Of a DNA stretch of 64,000 nucleotides, positions 26,004-36,297 are shown piece by piece; the first letter of the stretch is position 1; every line of letters starts with the position of its first letter. This DNA comes from Lucifuga dentata (Eukaryota > Chordata > Actinopteri > Ophidiiformes > Bythitidae). The notes beneath the pieces are model-generated. The model did no database searches and was not told the DNA's origin. It was given only the letters and a program-made list of their open reading frames with translations. Both the position numbers and the translations under genes were made by a program. Where the stretch lies: contig VXCM01000761.1 of NCBI GenBank assembly GCA_014773175.1, positions 62,001 through 126,000 of the forward strand. The letters are read 5' to 3'.

Positions 26004-27935
26004 CACAAGTAAGCAGCGTTGGGTTTTCCAGTTTAAGTGTGAGACATTTTGTAGCCCTCGTTGGTCTGGGAGAAAGAGGAGAGACCTCCACGGCCGCATG
26101 CTGAATAGAGAGGTCTGAACGAAGGATGCATTGAAATTGCTCCTCTTTTCTTTGGAGCCTCACCACAAAGGGCCTGTTTCCCATTCAGGACACAAGGTCA
26201 TTAGATAATACACAGAGAGACCTCAAGGCCACACAGTGGGGGCAGGATAGGTTCAACAAAACAAGCCTCCTCCCCTCTCAAAGCAAATTCAACACCCTGC
26301 AAGATGCACATTTACATCTAGGAACAAATATATTCAAATGCAAACTTACATGCATACACATAACATCACTTCAACACAGAAACACAAACACAAGCACATG
26401 TAGACACAAGTTTACTATCTCACTCTCTATTTCTCTTCCTTTTTCTTCTATCATAAGTCCAAGTGAACACAAGCATGTGGTATGAGTGTGCATCACTGTG
26501 TGTCCTGTGTGTGTTTACATGTTCATATGCATGAGTTCCTGTGATTGTTTGACACGCAGTGGTATGGCAGAGACACAGTACATACTGTAGTTGTTGGAGA
26601 CCCTTGGTAAAGGCTCTCCAATGAGAACCAGCTGGATTGGTGAAGCATCACTATGAGGTGTTGTCCCTAAACATGCCAACCTTTACAGAGAGTGTGTATA
26701 TTGTCAGCGTTAGCGTGTATATCAGAAGGCCACAACGGAGGTAGTGTAAGAAGGAAGTGTGCAGACAAAGCTGATGTGAGGCAGAGGAAGATGAAACAGA
26801 TATAATCAGTCCTCTGCTTCCACATCAGCAAGTTATATGTGGGCTGACATGGAAGTGTGCCTTGGCCCACTTCTCTATGCTACAACCTGTAATTTGCAAT
26901 ACATTTGCTGATATCTGGTCTGTCATCAACTGAAACAGTGGAAGGAGATTGGTCATAGTAGCCCCAAAATACTACACACTACAGAGAGAGAGAGAGAGAG
27001 AGAGAGACTGTTTGGAAAGCCATGCTATAGCAAAGAAGGAGCCACGTGTCAGGTGATCAGGTTCCAGTGTGACAGCATGTCACAATAGAATGAATGCAAC
27101 AATTTCACCTTTCCATATAAATGCAGAAATATTCAAGAAAAAATATATAATTTCCCTATAACACCTCAAAATGTTTCTTGTTTCATTTTAGGCCAGCTTC
27201 TATTGGAATTATGGTCTGAATTGTTATTTTCTGTTAACATTTCAATGAGGAAATCAGCATGGATGCATATAAGTAATGTGTCTCTAATATGTGAATGGCA
27301 CCCGATCATGTGCTGTCTGTCATATTAAATACCCTCTCCCTGAAAGACAGTCCCTGTCAAAGATCAGCACATGAGCAGAAACTCGATCCTTAACACAAAG
27401 GATGAAGCCTCGGAGCTCCTCTTGGAGAACAGCAGAGTCACGGAACGCAAAACCCGTGGCGCAGAATAAGAGGGGCCGCTGGCCAGGTTCTGCATTCTGA
27501 GCCACACAGGTACACACACACACACAGGTAACCAGCCGCCTGGCGTGCGTAATGCACGGCCATCCAAAGCTCATATCTCAGTTCAGAGCCAAGACGCTAA
27601 CAGCTTACATCTAGATATCTGCGCCATTTGAATGACATCCAGTGTGAATGCTGCTCCTTTGCTGAGTGTCCTTTTACGCATCGGATTGAGACTGCACAAC
27701 ATACTTTGTAAGGCTTGTATTTAGGCTTACTTATCTTCGTGCAAATGTCGCTAAATAAAAAATGTCATCAGCAATTAGTCTATGAATTTAGATATGCTAT
27801 ATGAAGTAGTAATTTCTTTAAGACCGGTGTGCGTTACCAATTGGTGGAGGACCGAGGGTTGAGGATGTCCTCTTTGGCCGTGAGCAGCGATAGGCTGTAC
27901 GTATCAAGGTTGATCGCTCTTATGCTCGTGCTCAT
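346..27935 (-). CDS. dbn1-like: Drebrin-family actin-binding protein, 12 coding exons, 642 aa
   Basis: Coding exons, in transcript order: 27935-27838, 10475-10420, 10191-10079, 8872-8798, 3290-3147, 2892-2815, 2644-2493, 2332-2278, 2167-2093, 1897-1786, 1646-1095, 764-346. Every junction has AG/GT and the phases close to 1929 nt, stop included. Seen: an ADF-H domain (about residues 8-140) with NWALFTYDG, PQYGLCRV, PRIAMISW and ECASHIPAI; a conserved block after it, NAAMEMRRINRDSFWARAE; a Glu/Arg-rich helical region (about 180-282); RSMNPREFFRQ (about 292-301); a Pro/Ser-rich region (320-503) with PPVSF at 478-482; and an acidic tail (505-620). Known: drebrins bind and bundle F-actin in the cell cortex and dendritic spines, and PPxxF binds Homer EVH1 domains. 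There is no C-terminal SH3, so drebrin rather than DBNL (Abp1) type. The length matches drebrin (about 600-700 aa). The ADF-H sequence differs enough from mammalian DBN1 that this is probably a fish paralogue rather than a certain one-to-one orthologue. Intron 1 is about 17.4 kb. Confidence 0.88.
1095..1646 (-). CDS. dbn1-like: Drebrin-family coding exon 11 (Pro/Ser-rich)
   Basis: Residues 320-503. Rich in Pro and Ser and predicted disordered, with many SP sites. PPVSF near residue 480 fits the PPxxF Homer-binding consensus. Acceptor ctccag, donor gtgggc. It remains open in the one frame that joins both neighbours. Confidence 0.85.
1786..1897 (-). CDS. dbn1-like: Drebrin-family coding exon 10 (NPREFF motif)
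   Basis: Residues 283-319. EAAALISQRSMNPREFFRQ aligns with EAAAIIAQRPDNPREFFKQ of drebrin. A serine-rich tract follows. This motif separates drebrin from DBNL, which has HPREIFKQ. Confidence 0.93.
2093..2167 (-). CDS. dbn1-like: Drebrin-family coding exon 9
   Basis: Residues 258-282, EQQQREHEEFMRARLKRSES then IEKAA. The KRSESIEKAA stretch matches KKSESEVEEAA of DBN1. Donor gtaagt. Confidence 0.9.
2278..2332 (-). CDS. dbn1-like: Drebrin-family coding exon 8 (charged helix)
   Basis: Residues 240-257, RKQAEQEEELRKQEKLRW. Acceptor ctcacag, donor gtcagt. It continues the charged helix in frame. Confidence 0.88.
2493..2644 (-). CDS. dbn1-like: Drebrin-family coding exon 7 (charged helix)
   Basis: Residues 189-238 plus two bases of Arg239. 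Almost entirely Glu and Arg with regular heptad-like spacing, ending KMNEKLQMIEEQ. It is a single-helix or coiled-coil segment like the one that side-binds actin in drebrin. Confidence 0.9.
2815..2892 (-). CDS. dbn1-like: Drebrin-family coding exon 6
   Basis: Residues 163-188, GTNYRKTNAAMEMRRINRDS then FWARAE. This matches GTTYQKTDAAVEMKRINREQ of DBN1 and is the most diagnostic exon for the drebrin/DBNL family. Confidence 0.93.
3147..3290 (-). CDS. dbn1-like: Drebrin-family coding exon 5 (end of ADF-H and linker)
   Basis: Residues 115-162. EAHAFISAEKAEDVTQEKIR closes the ADF-H domain. A basic linker follows, with WARRISRSVDKEDLV. Acceptor cctcag, donor gtaagt, 48 whole codons. Confidence 0.9.
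3381..3456. repeat. (CA)n microsatellite, gap base and A run
   Basis: A CA repeat of about 50 nt, then 'n' at 3438 and a run of A. Sequence across this join is unreliable. Confidence 0.9.
3561..4359. mobile_element. Palindromic TTAA-flanked MITE, copy A
   Basis: The left arm (about 3561-3790) reappears inverted in the right arm (about 4030-4359), including a stretch of about 40 nt around AAGTATCAACAAGTTGATTT with few mismatches. The outer ends are AAGGACCATACCGGCC and its near complement. Both ends sit at TTAA, as in piggyBac-type insertions, though the ends are AT-rich. The right arm carries about 100 nt of extra sequence. It lies in intron 4 of the drebrin-family gene. No transposase is present. 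Confidence 0.7.
5254..5315. repeat. (CA)n microsatellite
   Basis: About 31 uninterrupted CA units in intron 4 of the drebrin-family gene. Confidence 0.95.
5887..5931. repeat. (GA)n microsatellite
   Basis: About 22 uninterrupted GA units. Confidence 0.95.
6120..6193. repeat. (GAAA)n microsatellite
   Basis: About 18 GAAA units, purine-only on the plus strand. Confidence 0.95.
7293..7400. repeat. (TATC/TATA) palindrome and (GATA)n tract
   Basis: Alternating tatatc/gatata sequence that can fold on itself, followed by about 16 GATA units with one GACA variant. Confidence 0.9.
7733..7955. repeat. (TG)n and (CA)n microsatellite pair
   Basis: A TG tract at 7733-7760 and a CA tract at about 7910-7955, in opposite orientation about 150 nt apart. 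Confidence 0.9.
8798..8872 (-). CDS. dbn1-like: Drebrin-family coding exon 4 (ADF-H)
   Basis: Residues 90-114, VGQSVDDYRRMECASHIPAI then KNFFK. It corresponds to the GEDVPDARKCACASH… segment of DBN1. Acceptor cccag, donor gtacag, 25 whole codons. Confidence 0.9.
9888..9930. repeat. Short perfect inverted repeat
   Basis: TTGGCCACCTAAGA (9888-9901) and its exact complement (9917-9930) around a 15-nt spacer. Possibly the remnant end of a small DNA transposon. Confidence 0.8.
10079..10191 (-). CDS. dbn1-like: Drebrin-family coding exon 3 (ADF-H core)
   Basis: Residues 52-89, starting AGGVVELAGKF and ending PRIAMISW. Acceptor ttatag, donor gtgagt, ending in phase 0. It carries the central strands of the ADF-H fold, matching the YGFC…VLINW region of mammalian drebrin. 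Confidence 0.92.
10420..10475 (-). CDS. dbn1-like: Drebrin-family coding exon 2 (ADF-H)
   Basis: Residues 34-51, ALFTYDGVSNKLKLADSG, with a cacag acceptor and a gtaagg donor. The stretch aligns with the WALFTYEG…ADSG-type segment of drebrin and DBNL ADF-H domains. Confidence 0.9.
11575..11655. repeat. Compound (GT)n(GA)n microsatellite
   Basis: About 26 GT units followed by about 11 GA units. Confidence 0.95.
14714..14782. repeat. (AAGAG)n pentanucleotide repeat
   Basis: About 13 tandem AAGAG units. An A run broken by 'n' at 14865 follows 80 nt later. Confidence 0.95.
17795..17950. mobile_element. Probable hAT-like nonautonomous repeat fragment
   Basis: Begins AGAGGTTCTCAATCCTGGTC and continues through CAGGACCCAC, the style of a common fish interspersed repeat with a hAT-type end. 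The other end was not found, so it is probably a fragment. The assignment rests on remembered resemblance. Confidence 0.4.
19319..19351. repeat. (GA)n microsatellite after G run and gap base
   Basis: A run of G, then 'n' at 19318, then about 16 GA units. Confidence 0.9.
20213..20271. repeat. (TG)n microsatellite
   Basis: About 29 TG units. Confidence 0.95.
20838..20870. repeat. (GGAGA)n repeat
   Basis: About six tandem GGAGA units. Confidence 0.9.
25957..26000. repeat. (TC)n microsatellite
   Basis: About 21 TC units. Confidence 0.95.
27838..27935 (-). CDS. dbn1-like: Drebrin-family coding exon 1 (start codon)
   Basis: Encodes residues 1-32 plus two bases of Trp33. The ATG at 27935 reads MSTSIRAINLDTYSLSLL and on to NPRSSTN, then TG joined to a gtaacg donor. 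Joining to the acceptor at 10476 restores NWALFTYDG, the hallmark of ADF-H domains in this family, and this is what identifies the distant exon. The reading on the opposite strand here (27829-28170) is a shadow. Confidence 0.85.
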
Positions 27936-28200
27936 GATGGTAAAAGTTTCCAGACCACTCCCGCAGATTCTCTCTTCACTGGTCCCGACAGTTTACGGGG
28001 TCCGACTCCACTGGAACTGTCCACAGCGAAACACTGAGGGTCGATCACGGCCGAGATACAACAGAATAGTATGTATGAAGGTTCATGCAATGTGGGATGA
28101 AGCTCCAATTCGGAACGATGTGTGCGGGCTCTACGCACTCAGCGTGGAGAAGAGTGAGACTGTACACTAAACTTTGTGCAGCGGGACAGAAGTTTTCACC
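27936..28200 (-). promoter_or_regulatory. Candidate promoter/5' UTR of the drebrin-family gene
   Basis: Lies directly upstream of the start codon at 27935 and has more CpG than the surrounding AT-rich sequence (cgatcacggccgag, gtgcgggctctacgc). No TATA box at a fixed distance was seen. Inferred from position only. Confidence 0.35.
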
Positions 28201-29044
28201 AAAAGCTCCACCTCCTGTTGAGAGACTGGAAAGCGTAATGACTTCACTAGCTGGGTGACATGGAAGAAAAGTGTTCACTGTGCAGCTACACGCACAGATA
28301 ATAATCATCTGGCTCATGCATCCTCTTTAAGAACACCCAGCATAACCTTTGTCTTCTACAAGGTAACTTGATGGCCACTCAGTAGACTGAAGTTAGTTTG
28401 CATGTGATCAGCAGACACTTTGCAGTGTTTAAGCTAAATTCAGATCAAATTGGATTTATTGCACCGCCTTACTAATTTACATAACAGTCAGAGTAAACAG
28501 CTGAGGTTAACAGCATGGAGCAACCCAGGAAAAGTATTCATTTTACATAATTGAAGTCATTATGATGCTTAAGCTTTAGTTTGCACAAAAGAAAATAGGA
28601 ATTACTGGTGTGGTTAAAAGAGGCTAGTGGCAGTGCGGCCCCTTAGGAACTGTCAGGTTCTCTTTGTCTCTTTTTGTCTTTGAGTCGGCCCCTGCTGGCC
28701 CTTGGCAGACTCCAGAGAAACCATTTTACAGTGCAGGCAACCTCTGAACGAGCCAAAGAAGGGCCAGTTTCATGGGAACTGAGTCTGAAGCAGGCAGCAC
28801 ATAAAAAGAGCAGGGGAGGCTGTTTGAGTGTTTAAGAGTGGCTGGGGGTCCACTCAATGGCTGCCTAACAGTAACACACATGCACACATGTGCGTACACA
28901 CACATACACACAGGTGTTTGCACACATAAGCAGGACATGCATTCATGCACATTCACACAAATACAAATTCTCACAAATATGCATGCACATAGACTGTGAA
29001 CCATAACTGTTGAACTGCCAATTTAAACATGTACACATATGCAT

Positions 29045-29045
<1 letters not shown>

Positions 29046-29082
<37 letters not shown>
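29046..29082. repeat. (CA)n microsatellite
   Basis: About 18 CA units. Confidence 0.95.
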
Positions 29083-29229
29083 TCATGCCACTGTGGGTCA
29101 GTGGCATGAAGGTTTAAGATCTTGAATTATGGGAATGTTCCTGAGCTCTGTAATTTACTTAGCAACTATTCTCAGATAATCCATGACAGATGTAAAGGAT
29201 GAAAGTCACAGTTTTTTAGGTTCTGATGT

Positions 29230-29264
29230 GTCAGACTCAGACTGGATTACAGTCTGAGTCTGAC
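29230..29264. repeat. Perfect 15-bp hairpin
   Basis: GTCAGACTCAGACTG at 29230-29244 pairs exactly with 29250-29264 around the loop gatta. A very tight palindrome with no run of T after it. Confidence 0.85.
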
Positions 29265-30217
29265 CAAACTTTATTTCAGGTCAGTCTTTAACATTTAATG
29301 TGTCATGCCATGCTTTTCCCACTAAGATTTGTTCTGTTGATAGTGTACAGTGGCTGACTAATCCGATATACTGGATGGACACAGTCACCAGATCGTTACT
29401 CACAGAAATAACTACTTCCTTTAATGGAACGATTTTTTTAATGTTCAGTCTTATACAGCCTATTTGGATGCATCTTCTTGATATATAAGATCTGTTGCCA
29501 TAATTTTAAGACCTATTAAGGGCAGAAACACAGTTATTTTCTATAACAGCTAAGGCTCCACAGATTGCTGTGTATCACAGATGCTTTGTTATGGCATTCA
29601 TTTCTCCCCAAAAACCCATAGTTGGTATTGCTTTAACAATAAATATATTTATGTAAGCATGCACTCAGCACACACATATACATACTGATATTTTGGCTAG
29701 AGCTTGCATGCCAGAGGGACAGGGGCATGACATCCCCATGCCGCTATTATTCTTACAACTTCCTGCTATTAGAGGCTCTCCTGCCCTTCCAGCCTCTCAG
29801 GCCTTCACTGTGGATGTGGACTGCAGTGCTGTTATGCTCCACTTCAGAGGACTTTGGCATTTCCTCTGCTGGGGTGCGGTGGCAGCTGTTGTTAGAGATG
29901 GGGTCCAAATGTGGGAATAATTGTGTGTCGAGGGGATTTGGACAAGTATGTATATGTGCATGCATGAATAAGGGAACAATGGGGATTTTCAACTCATACA
30001 CTGAAATTTTCTCTAATGGTCACAGATGCTGGATTTAGTTCAACTTCCTGCCATTTGAAAATAGTGTAAACTTACAAGAATGTGGGTGACTGAATGGACC
30101 AGTCACACGCACCATTGTCTCATAGTCTGTCATTGCAATCTGTGAATGTGGAATACATTCATGAAATCACTGATTATTAATATGATTGTTCCAGGCTTAT
30201 GTTTTGGGCTTGACATC

Positions 30218-30884
30218 ATTGGTGGAAGAAGCACTTAAAATAATTTACCTAAGATCTAATAATATGAAAAAAAAAATGCCACATTACCAGTAAGCTAAAA
30301 GCAAATTAGTATTTAGTAAGAACATTTTATTCTACTGTCAAAAGTAAAAGTGGCGGTTATAAACAAAAAATATTATAAAAACATTAAGCTGTTGCATTTG
30401 CATGTATCTGGTCATGCAAAAAATAAAGATACAAGGTTTCATCTGATGTGAACAAGCTCATACCTCAAATTTTAGTGAGTTTGGAATGAAGTAATGAAAA
30501 TTATTAAATGAAATATTAAAAAATAAAAATTTCTGCAAACTTTCTCAATTTATCTCCAGTTTTGAAGGGTTTTCATGCTTTTAGGTCATCTGATGGATTA
30601 TATGCTCCTCTACACTTGGATTGAAATGATGTCTAAAATACATCAGACAACAGCAAAACTTCGTGTGCATATTTCATGTTGAATTTAAAATCCTAATCTG
30701 TAAAGTAACTTGTACTTTAAGCTATGATATAAACGGTATTGGAGTAAAAAGTACAAACTTTCCATCTGTAATGTACAAAATGTAGAAATAGAAAGAAGTA
30801 CCACAAAACAGAAATACCAGAGTAAAGTACAGGTACCTCAAAACTATAATTAGGTACAGGACTTGAATAAATTCCACCTCTGCT
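30218..30884. mobile_element. Teleost-type nonautonomous DNA element
   Basis: The ends read TTGGTGGAA and TTCCACCTCTG, forming short inverted termini. The right part, on the minus strand, has repeated AGTAC words (gtactttactc, gtactttttactcc), the style of an abundant fish element. About 670 bp with no coding capacity. The family is assigned by remembered resemblance. Confidence 0.5.
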
Positions 30885-31180
30885 TGTCAGAACAGAATAC
30901 AATCTCCCTCTGAATAGACAAAATAAACCTCTACCAACAAACAATCAGCTTCCCCGCAAGCATGAATTTGTGTAAATCCTGTTTTGCTGGGGCATATCTG
31001 GGCGTGCAGGTTTTTATGTGCTCAGACCTGGTGGGCAGTGTTAAAAGGTGAGAGCTGTGTTTGGGTTCAGGGGTCATGGCTTTTTCTTTGTCCTCCAGCG
31101 CTCATTACACTGACTAATAATATGTTTTTCATGACTCCTCTCTGCACACTTTAAGAGGCCTGGATCTACACATGTTGTCC

Positions 31181-31182
<2 letters not shown>

Positions 31183-31231
<49 letters not shown>
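31183..31231. repeat. (TG)n microsatellite
   Basis: About 24 TG units. Another TG tract lies near 31853-31875. Confidence 0.95.
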
Positions 31232-31232
<1 letters not shown>

Positions 31233-32413
31233 TGGATAGCTGCTATGATTGGAATGCTACAGCTTTTGCTCTTTTTGTCATAAATACTGTTTTTAGTGTG
31301 ACATTTTCACGCTGTCTTTTGAATTTACTGTTCTACAGTATGATCTGCTGGAATTTGCTCTACTTTTAGAGGGCAATTCCTGCCAGCTGTACATTAAACA
31401 AGTCAGAACACTGAAATACTGTGTGCTAATTGACAACTTTTTTTTTTTTTTTTTANTTTTTTTTTTTTTTTTAGACTTCAACAGTCTGCCTCCTCCTCCA
31501 TCCCTTTTATTATTTTCATGCTGACCTCAGTGGAGGAGTCATTGTTTTACTGGACAGAGATACTGAGGTGGATGTGAAACTGATTGATACATCAGTGTGG
31601 AAGTTTGTCACAAGTGATAAGCCAATTTTATACACATTTATCTGATGGCTCTATTCGTACAAACATAGCAGGAGCTTAGGGCCAACAAAAGTGTGTGTTA
31701 GGCTTGAGAGACACATTGAGGTCAATTCAGGTGCCAAGACAGATGGAATAAGAAAAGGACACAAAGAGGGAGACAGAAAACAGACAGAGATAGAGAGGGT
31801 GTTCATGTATACCTTGCACTCTCTTTCTCTCTCTCTCTGTGCAGTGTGCGGTGTGTGTGTGTGTGTGTGTGTGTGAGTGAGGGATATCTACATCCTATGT
31901 GAATGTGTGTGTCTTCTAACAGGCTCTGAGCTGAGGTCACTCCTCAGCTATGTGCCTTCACAGCAGCTCTGAGATATCTTCCCCTTGAGCCTCAGTGTGT
32001 GTGTGTGTTTGTGTGCATGTGTACATGCAGGTCTGTCTTGTAGACTGTGCTCATGAAGTATGTTCAGTGAAATTATAATTCATATAGTCATGCTTGTAAA
32101 TACAGCTGCTATTCCATAAAGACAGGATTTTCAAACTCTTTTATCTCTTTATTTTGTCCTTTTTTTTCCCTTTAAGACTGTTAAAACAAAAAACATAAGC
32201 TTTTGACTTCCCCATCATCACAGAGCTGCCTTGCTCTGGGAAAATACGACAAGCATAAACAATTTTTTTGGGTTACGCTGAAATAAAAAGACCACAAATC
32301 TTTGTAAAAAGGAGCTCTACAATACTCTCCCATACAAAACAGAGCTTAAATTAGACCATGGTGCCAAGATGATAGAGTATTCATAAACTTTACTATGAGA
32401 GGTCCTGATTTAG

Positions 32414-32462
<49 letters not shown>
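32414..32462. repeat. (TG)n microsatellite
   Basis: About 24 TG units. Confidence 0.95.
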
Positions 32463-32464
<2 letters not shown>

Positions 32465-33806
32465 CAAGCAGTTTTGTTTATAGAGCAGACCTTGGGGAGG
32501 ACTGGACCAACAATATGTGGATAATTTTGGAGGAGGGCGAAATATACAGAAGAATGTACTTTGACTCCTTAGCCAATGGACGTCCACTTTTTCACAGTCT
32601 CCATGATATGTATGTGCGTGCGTGGTGTGCGTGATTGCAACTTGGAAGTGTTTATCACGGGAGCAAAAACAATTTCAGCCTCCATCATACCTGTAGCATC
32701 CAGCAAAACAGCGAGAACTCATGCGCACTGTAGTATCCTCGGTGTTTTCAATTCAGATCTTCTGATGGGCTCCCAAAGGAGACCTGGGAAATGAGAGCCA
32801 GATGAGGTGATGTCAGCGCATGTCCGAGGCTCTTGAGGTTCTACCGGGTTCCATTGCAGCAGAGGGGGAGGTTGGTGGGAAATTTGAACACTCAGCTGAC
32901 AAAGCAGGAAAACATCTGTAATTGGTGCTCAAACCGATGAATAGTGACCGTAGATGACATTGTGGTCACTAGTAAATTCCTACACTTACTAGAGGAATTA
33001 AAAGCTAACTTACAGTAAGTACTTCATTGGTTGTAGGCAGCTTTTACTGGAATCTGTGTGCACACACACACACACAGTGTACATGCAGGCAAACACACAC
33101 CAAGCTAGCATATGAGCACAAATATTTCATTATCCACAACCACCACCTTCCCTCGTCATCCTTCTTAAGTTACACATCCTCAGCCACATCACACCGCATC
33201 GCCATGGCAACATTCTGCCCTCTCCCCCATGCTTCTGTGGTTTTCTGTGATCGTTTAGCTGACTTACTCGATTAAAAGTCCCAGCTGTCACATTATTGAT
33301 GTTGATGATCCATGTGTTCAAGGAGCCAGTTGGGGAGAGTTTATGCAGACTCGGGTCTCTCCTTTACCCAAAAAGTTTCAGGGATTGCTAAAAGAAATTT
33401 AAGAATATAAGATTTGTTAACCAGATTTCGTCACAATAGCAACAACACCTGTGAAATCCAAGTCAGTTGCCCTGAAGTAGACAGTGAAGTTTATAATATT
33501 CATTTCTTGTAGACACAGAGACGTCTGAGAGGTTTTGATTTAACTATTTGATAATTTATGAGACCTCTTTGTGGTGTTTTTGTTGGATCGCATTACATGT
33601 TGAACCGCATTACATCACAGTTTATTGGGTTTAGGGCTTTTCGTTTCTCTTTTATTGGCTTTTCCTGGCTGGGCGAAACATTGAGGATTTCAGTGCGCCT
33701 GTTGACCAGAGTGGCTGGACAAACCTATAGAGCCTGTTAGAGAACTCTAACTGTGCTGATGGACCTATGGTTACAATATATAGCCTACTTTCTGTATGAC
33801 ACAGAT

Positions 33807-33845
33807 TGTGTGTGTGTGTGTGTGTGTATGTGTGTGTGTGTGTGT
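33807..33845. repeat. (TG)n microsatellite with one TA interruption
   Basis: Two TG blocks split by a TATG. A CA tract on the same strand follows at about 34008-34041. Confidence 0.9.
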
Positions 33846-34005
33846 AATACATAGAGAGAGGTGCCACAAAGTCTTTAACTCAAACTTAATATGCACAAAA
33901 CTAGTATGGCATGTCTGATATTACTGGAAAAAGGAGAAAGCAGATGTAAGTAGAACCTACCCTCTGTACTTATAATATCACACAGTTTTATATATATATA
34001 CATAT

Positions 34006-34047
<42 letters not shown>

Positions 34048-34722
34048 TTTGCAGAGCTGTTTTTGCCCACCAGATGGCAGAGCTGCTTTAAACATGCAGT
34101 GTTCATGTGAGTGACTTTATATGTGACAGGAGGTAGAGAGGAAGAAGAAAAAGGACAAAATGGCATAAATGTTGCAATATTTATAATTGGTTTTCATATA
34201 CGTCGTAAATTTAATGTGACTTTGCCATTGTACATATAAAAGCCCATTCTACTTTATAGTGAGTCCCCTAAACTTATCAGAGAGTTATAAATGCACTTAA
34301 TCTTAGCCAGAATTGAACATTTTGCTTTCAGTAAGGATTGATACTGGATTGCATTACATTTTATATGTTATAATAATAACTCTAATCACAGCAGCTGCAT
34401 TTTGATTGACATATTTGTATTGACTACAACTCAGTTCTGGATTATAAACCATTTTCCAAAAAGCTGCATATTACACATTCTTATAAATGAAGACCTGTTA
34501 TAGCAGGTAAGATTCTTTCTGTTACTGGCATATTGAAATGGATTCATTACAAGTATAATAGAAAATAGCATGATATTTTGTCATTTGCTTCTCTGGTAAG
34601 AAGGAATGTGAGACAACAAGTTGAAAAGATTAATAACTTTAATAAAATTCATGTCAAACATCAAAATACTGAAATGGCAAAAAAAAAACTTTTTGTACTT
34701 TTGTTTGAATTTTTTTTTCTTT

Positions 34723-34738
<16 letters not shown>

Positions 34739-34793
<55 letters not shown>

Positions 34794-34811
34794 NATTTTT
34801 TTTTTTTTTTT
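34739..34811. repeat. Poly(T) tract with gap base
   Basis: A T run of over 50 nt interrupted by 'n' at 34794. Its true length cannot be known. Confidence 0.9.
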
Positions 34812-35071
34812 GAAAGCCCTTAATAGTTTGAGTGTGGTGTGCTCTTTCTTTTGCCTTTTATTGTAATAAACACTTTAATATGAGAAGTATATGTTAATAC
34901 AACTCAAAGGAGTCAATGGAAACAAAAGTGCGTAACAATCCTATACAGTTTATATGACTCACTAAGTAATTACAGTATAGACCATGTCTAGCTAACAGCT
35001 CTCCTTCCCTGTGCATACAGTCCTATGTATACAGGAGCTTAGTGAATACATACAGTGTGCTGAGGTCACAC

Positions 35072-35092
35072 TGGTCAAAGGTCAAAGGTTCA
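35072..35092 (+). promoter_or_regulatory. DR1-type nuclear receptor motif
   Basis: Three consecutive half-sites, tGGTCA-A-AGGTCA-A-AGGTTCA. A one-base spacer fits HNF4/RXR-type binding. Function is not shown by sequence. Confidence 0.35.
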
Positions 35093-36049
35093 TTCCAGCT
35101 GTGACTACTCATGTTAAGCTTACATCAGTGTACTTTAAGTCACTTGGATAGCAACTTATTACTAAGCTTAACATAGAGTTCTCACAGCTTATTTCTGCCT
35201 TTAATCAAACCAGCAGTTTAAAGGTGCTGCTCCCCAACTTAGAATACATTGACTTTACACATAAATTGCAGCTAAACAGTGGAAGCAATACATGTCAATT
35301 TGGCTTACAGAGGAAGAGAGGAAAAAAAAATAACATGAGATATTTTAATTTCTAATGCAGATAAATGTAAAATATATTTTAAACCTACTGTACTTATCAC
35401 AAAGTTGTATTAGGCTACATAATAGAAAGTGCAGGCACATATTAGAGTCTAAAACACTAAAAACATCATTTTAAAACTGCTGGTTTTTTGGGTTTCTTGG
35501 TCATTTTGTCATGTAAGCATCAGTAGCGAAGCTTTAATATGGAAGATATAACATAATTATACTGCACTTATAAAGCTCCATTTCAGGTTGGAGGAAGTAT
35601 ATCATCCTACCCCTAACAGCTAGTAATAGCTTTAAATTATGCATCCACATAAGCAAAAAGATACTGTACAGTGAAGAGAGCTGCCTACTTTTTTCTGTAT
35701 TCACGTGTGTATGTGTATTTCTTGGCTTATACTGTATTATTAATGTTAATATGAAAGTAAAAGGTGGCAGGTTTAGTGCCATCAGATTAGATTGAAGGCA
35801 CAGGAAAGAAGTCACCAAAGACTAACAACACGGTGCTGTCTCAGTCACTAGGCCAGACATCCACAGAAAACACCAACAATAATCAAGAGAATTAGGATAT
35901 GAAAAGACAAAACAAGACCAAAGGATTACCTTATACCACAATCCTATATTAGCATGTGATTTAAAATAACTTTGGCCTCTAGGGGTCAGTGTGGTGCAAA
36001 TACTGAGGCTTGAATAAAACTAATGAGATTTTAATCTTTCATCTTCAGC

Positions 36050-36297
36050 TCAAGAGTCTCTTAACCTTTTCTGGCACATAATCCCATTTTTAGGTCCAAA
36101 AATTTCATTTCACATCCCTTAAATTAGTTGGCAAGTTATAAATGTGACATTGCTGTTCTGTTTTTGCACTATTTCAAAAGCAGGGAATAATTCCAATTGG
36201 ATTTGTATGTATGCTGATTGTAAAAATTTCCAGTGGCCCCATCTGGACAACAAGTGACCTCCCATGGGGTCCTGATCACAAGGTTAAGAAACTCTGC
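36050..36297. mobile_element. hAT-like MITE
   Basis: The left end (AAGAGTCTCTTAACCTT) and the inverted right end (GCAGAGTTTCTTAACCTT) agree at about 15 of 17 positions, in the style of hAT termini. About 250 bp, noncoding. No clear 8-bp target duplication was seen. Confidence 0.5.

Larger units (their letters stand above)
10476..27837 (-). other. Intron 1 of the drebrin-family gene (17 kb)
   Basis: No exon with a convincing protein match was found on either strand between coding exons 1 and 2. It holds microsatellites, a pyrimidine-rich stretch (21.1-21.5 kb), one repeat-like block at 17.8 kb and three gap bases (14865, 16299, 19318). Long first introns often carry enhancers, but none can be named from sequence alone. 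Confidence 0.7.

Noticed and set aside
27829..28170. 113-codon plus frame
   Set aside because: Antisense to drebrin-family exon 1 and its 5' region, with no protein resemblance.
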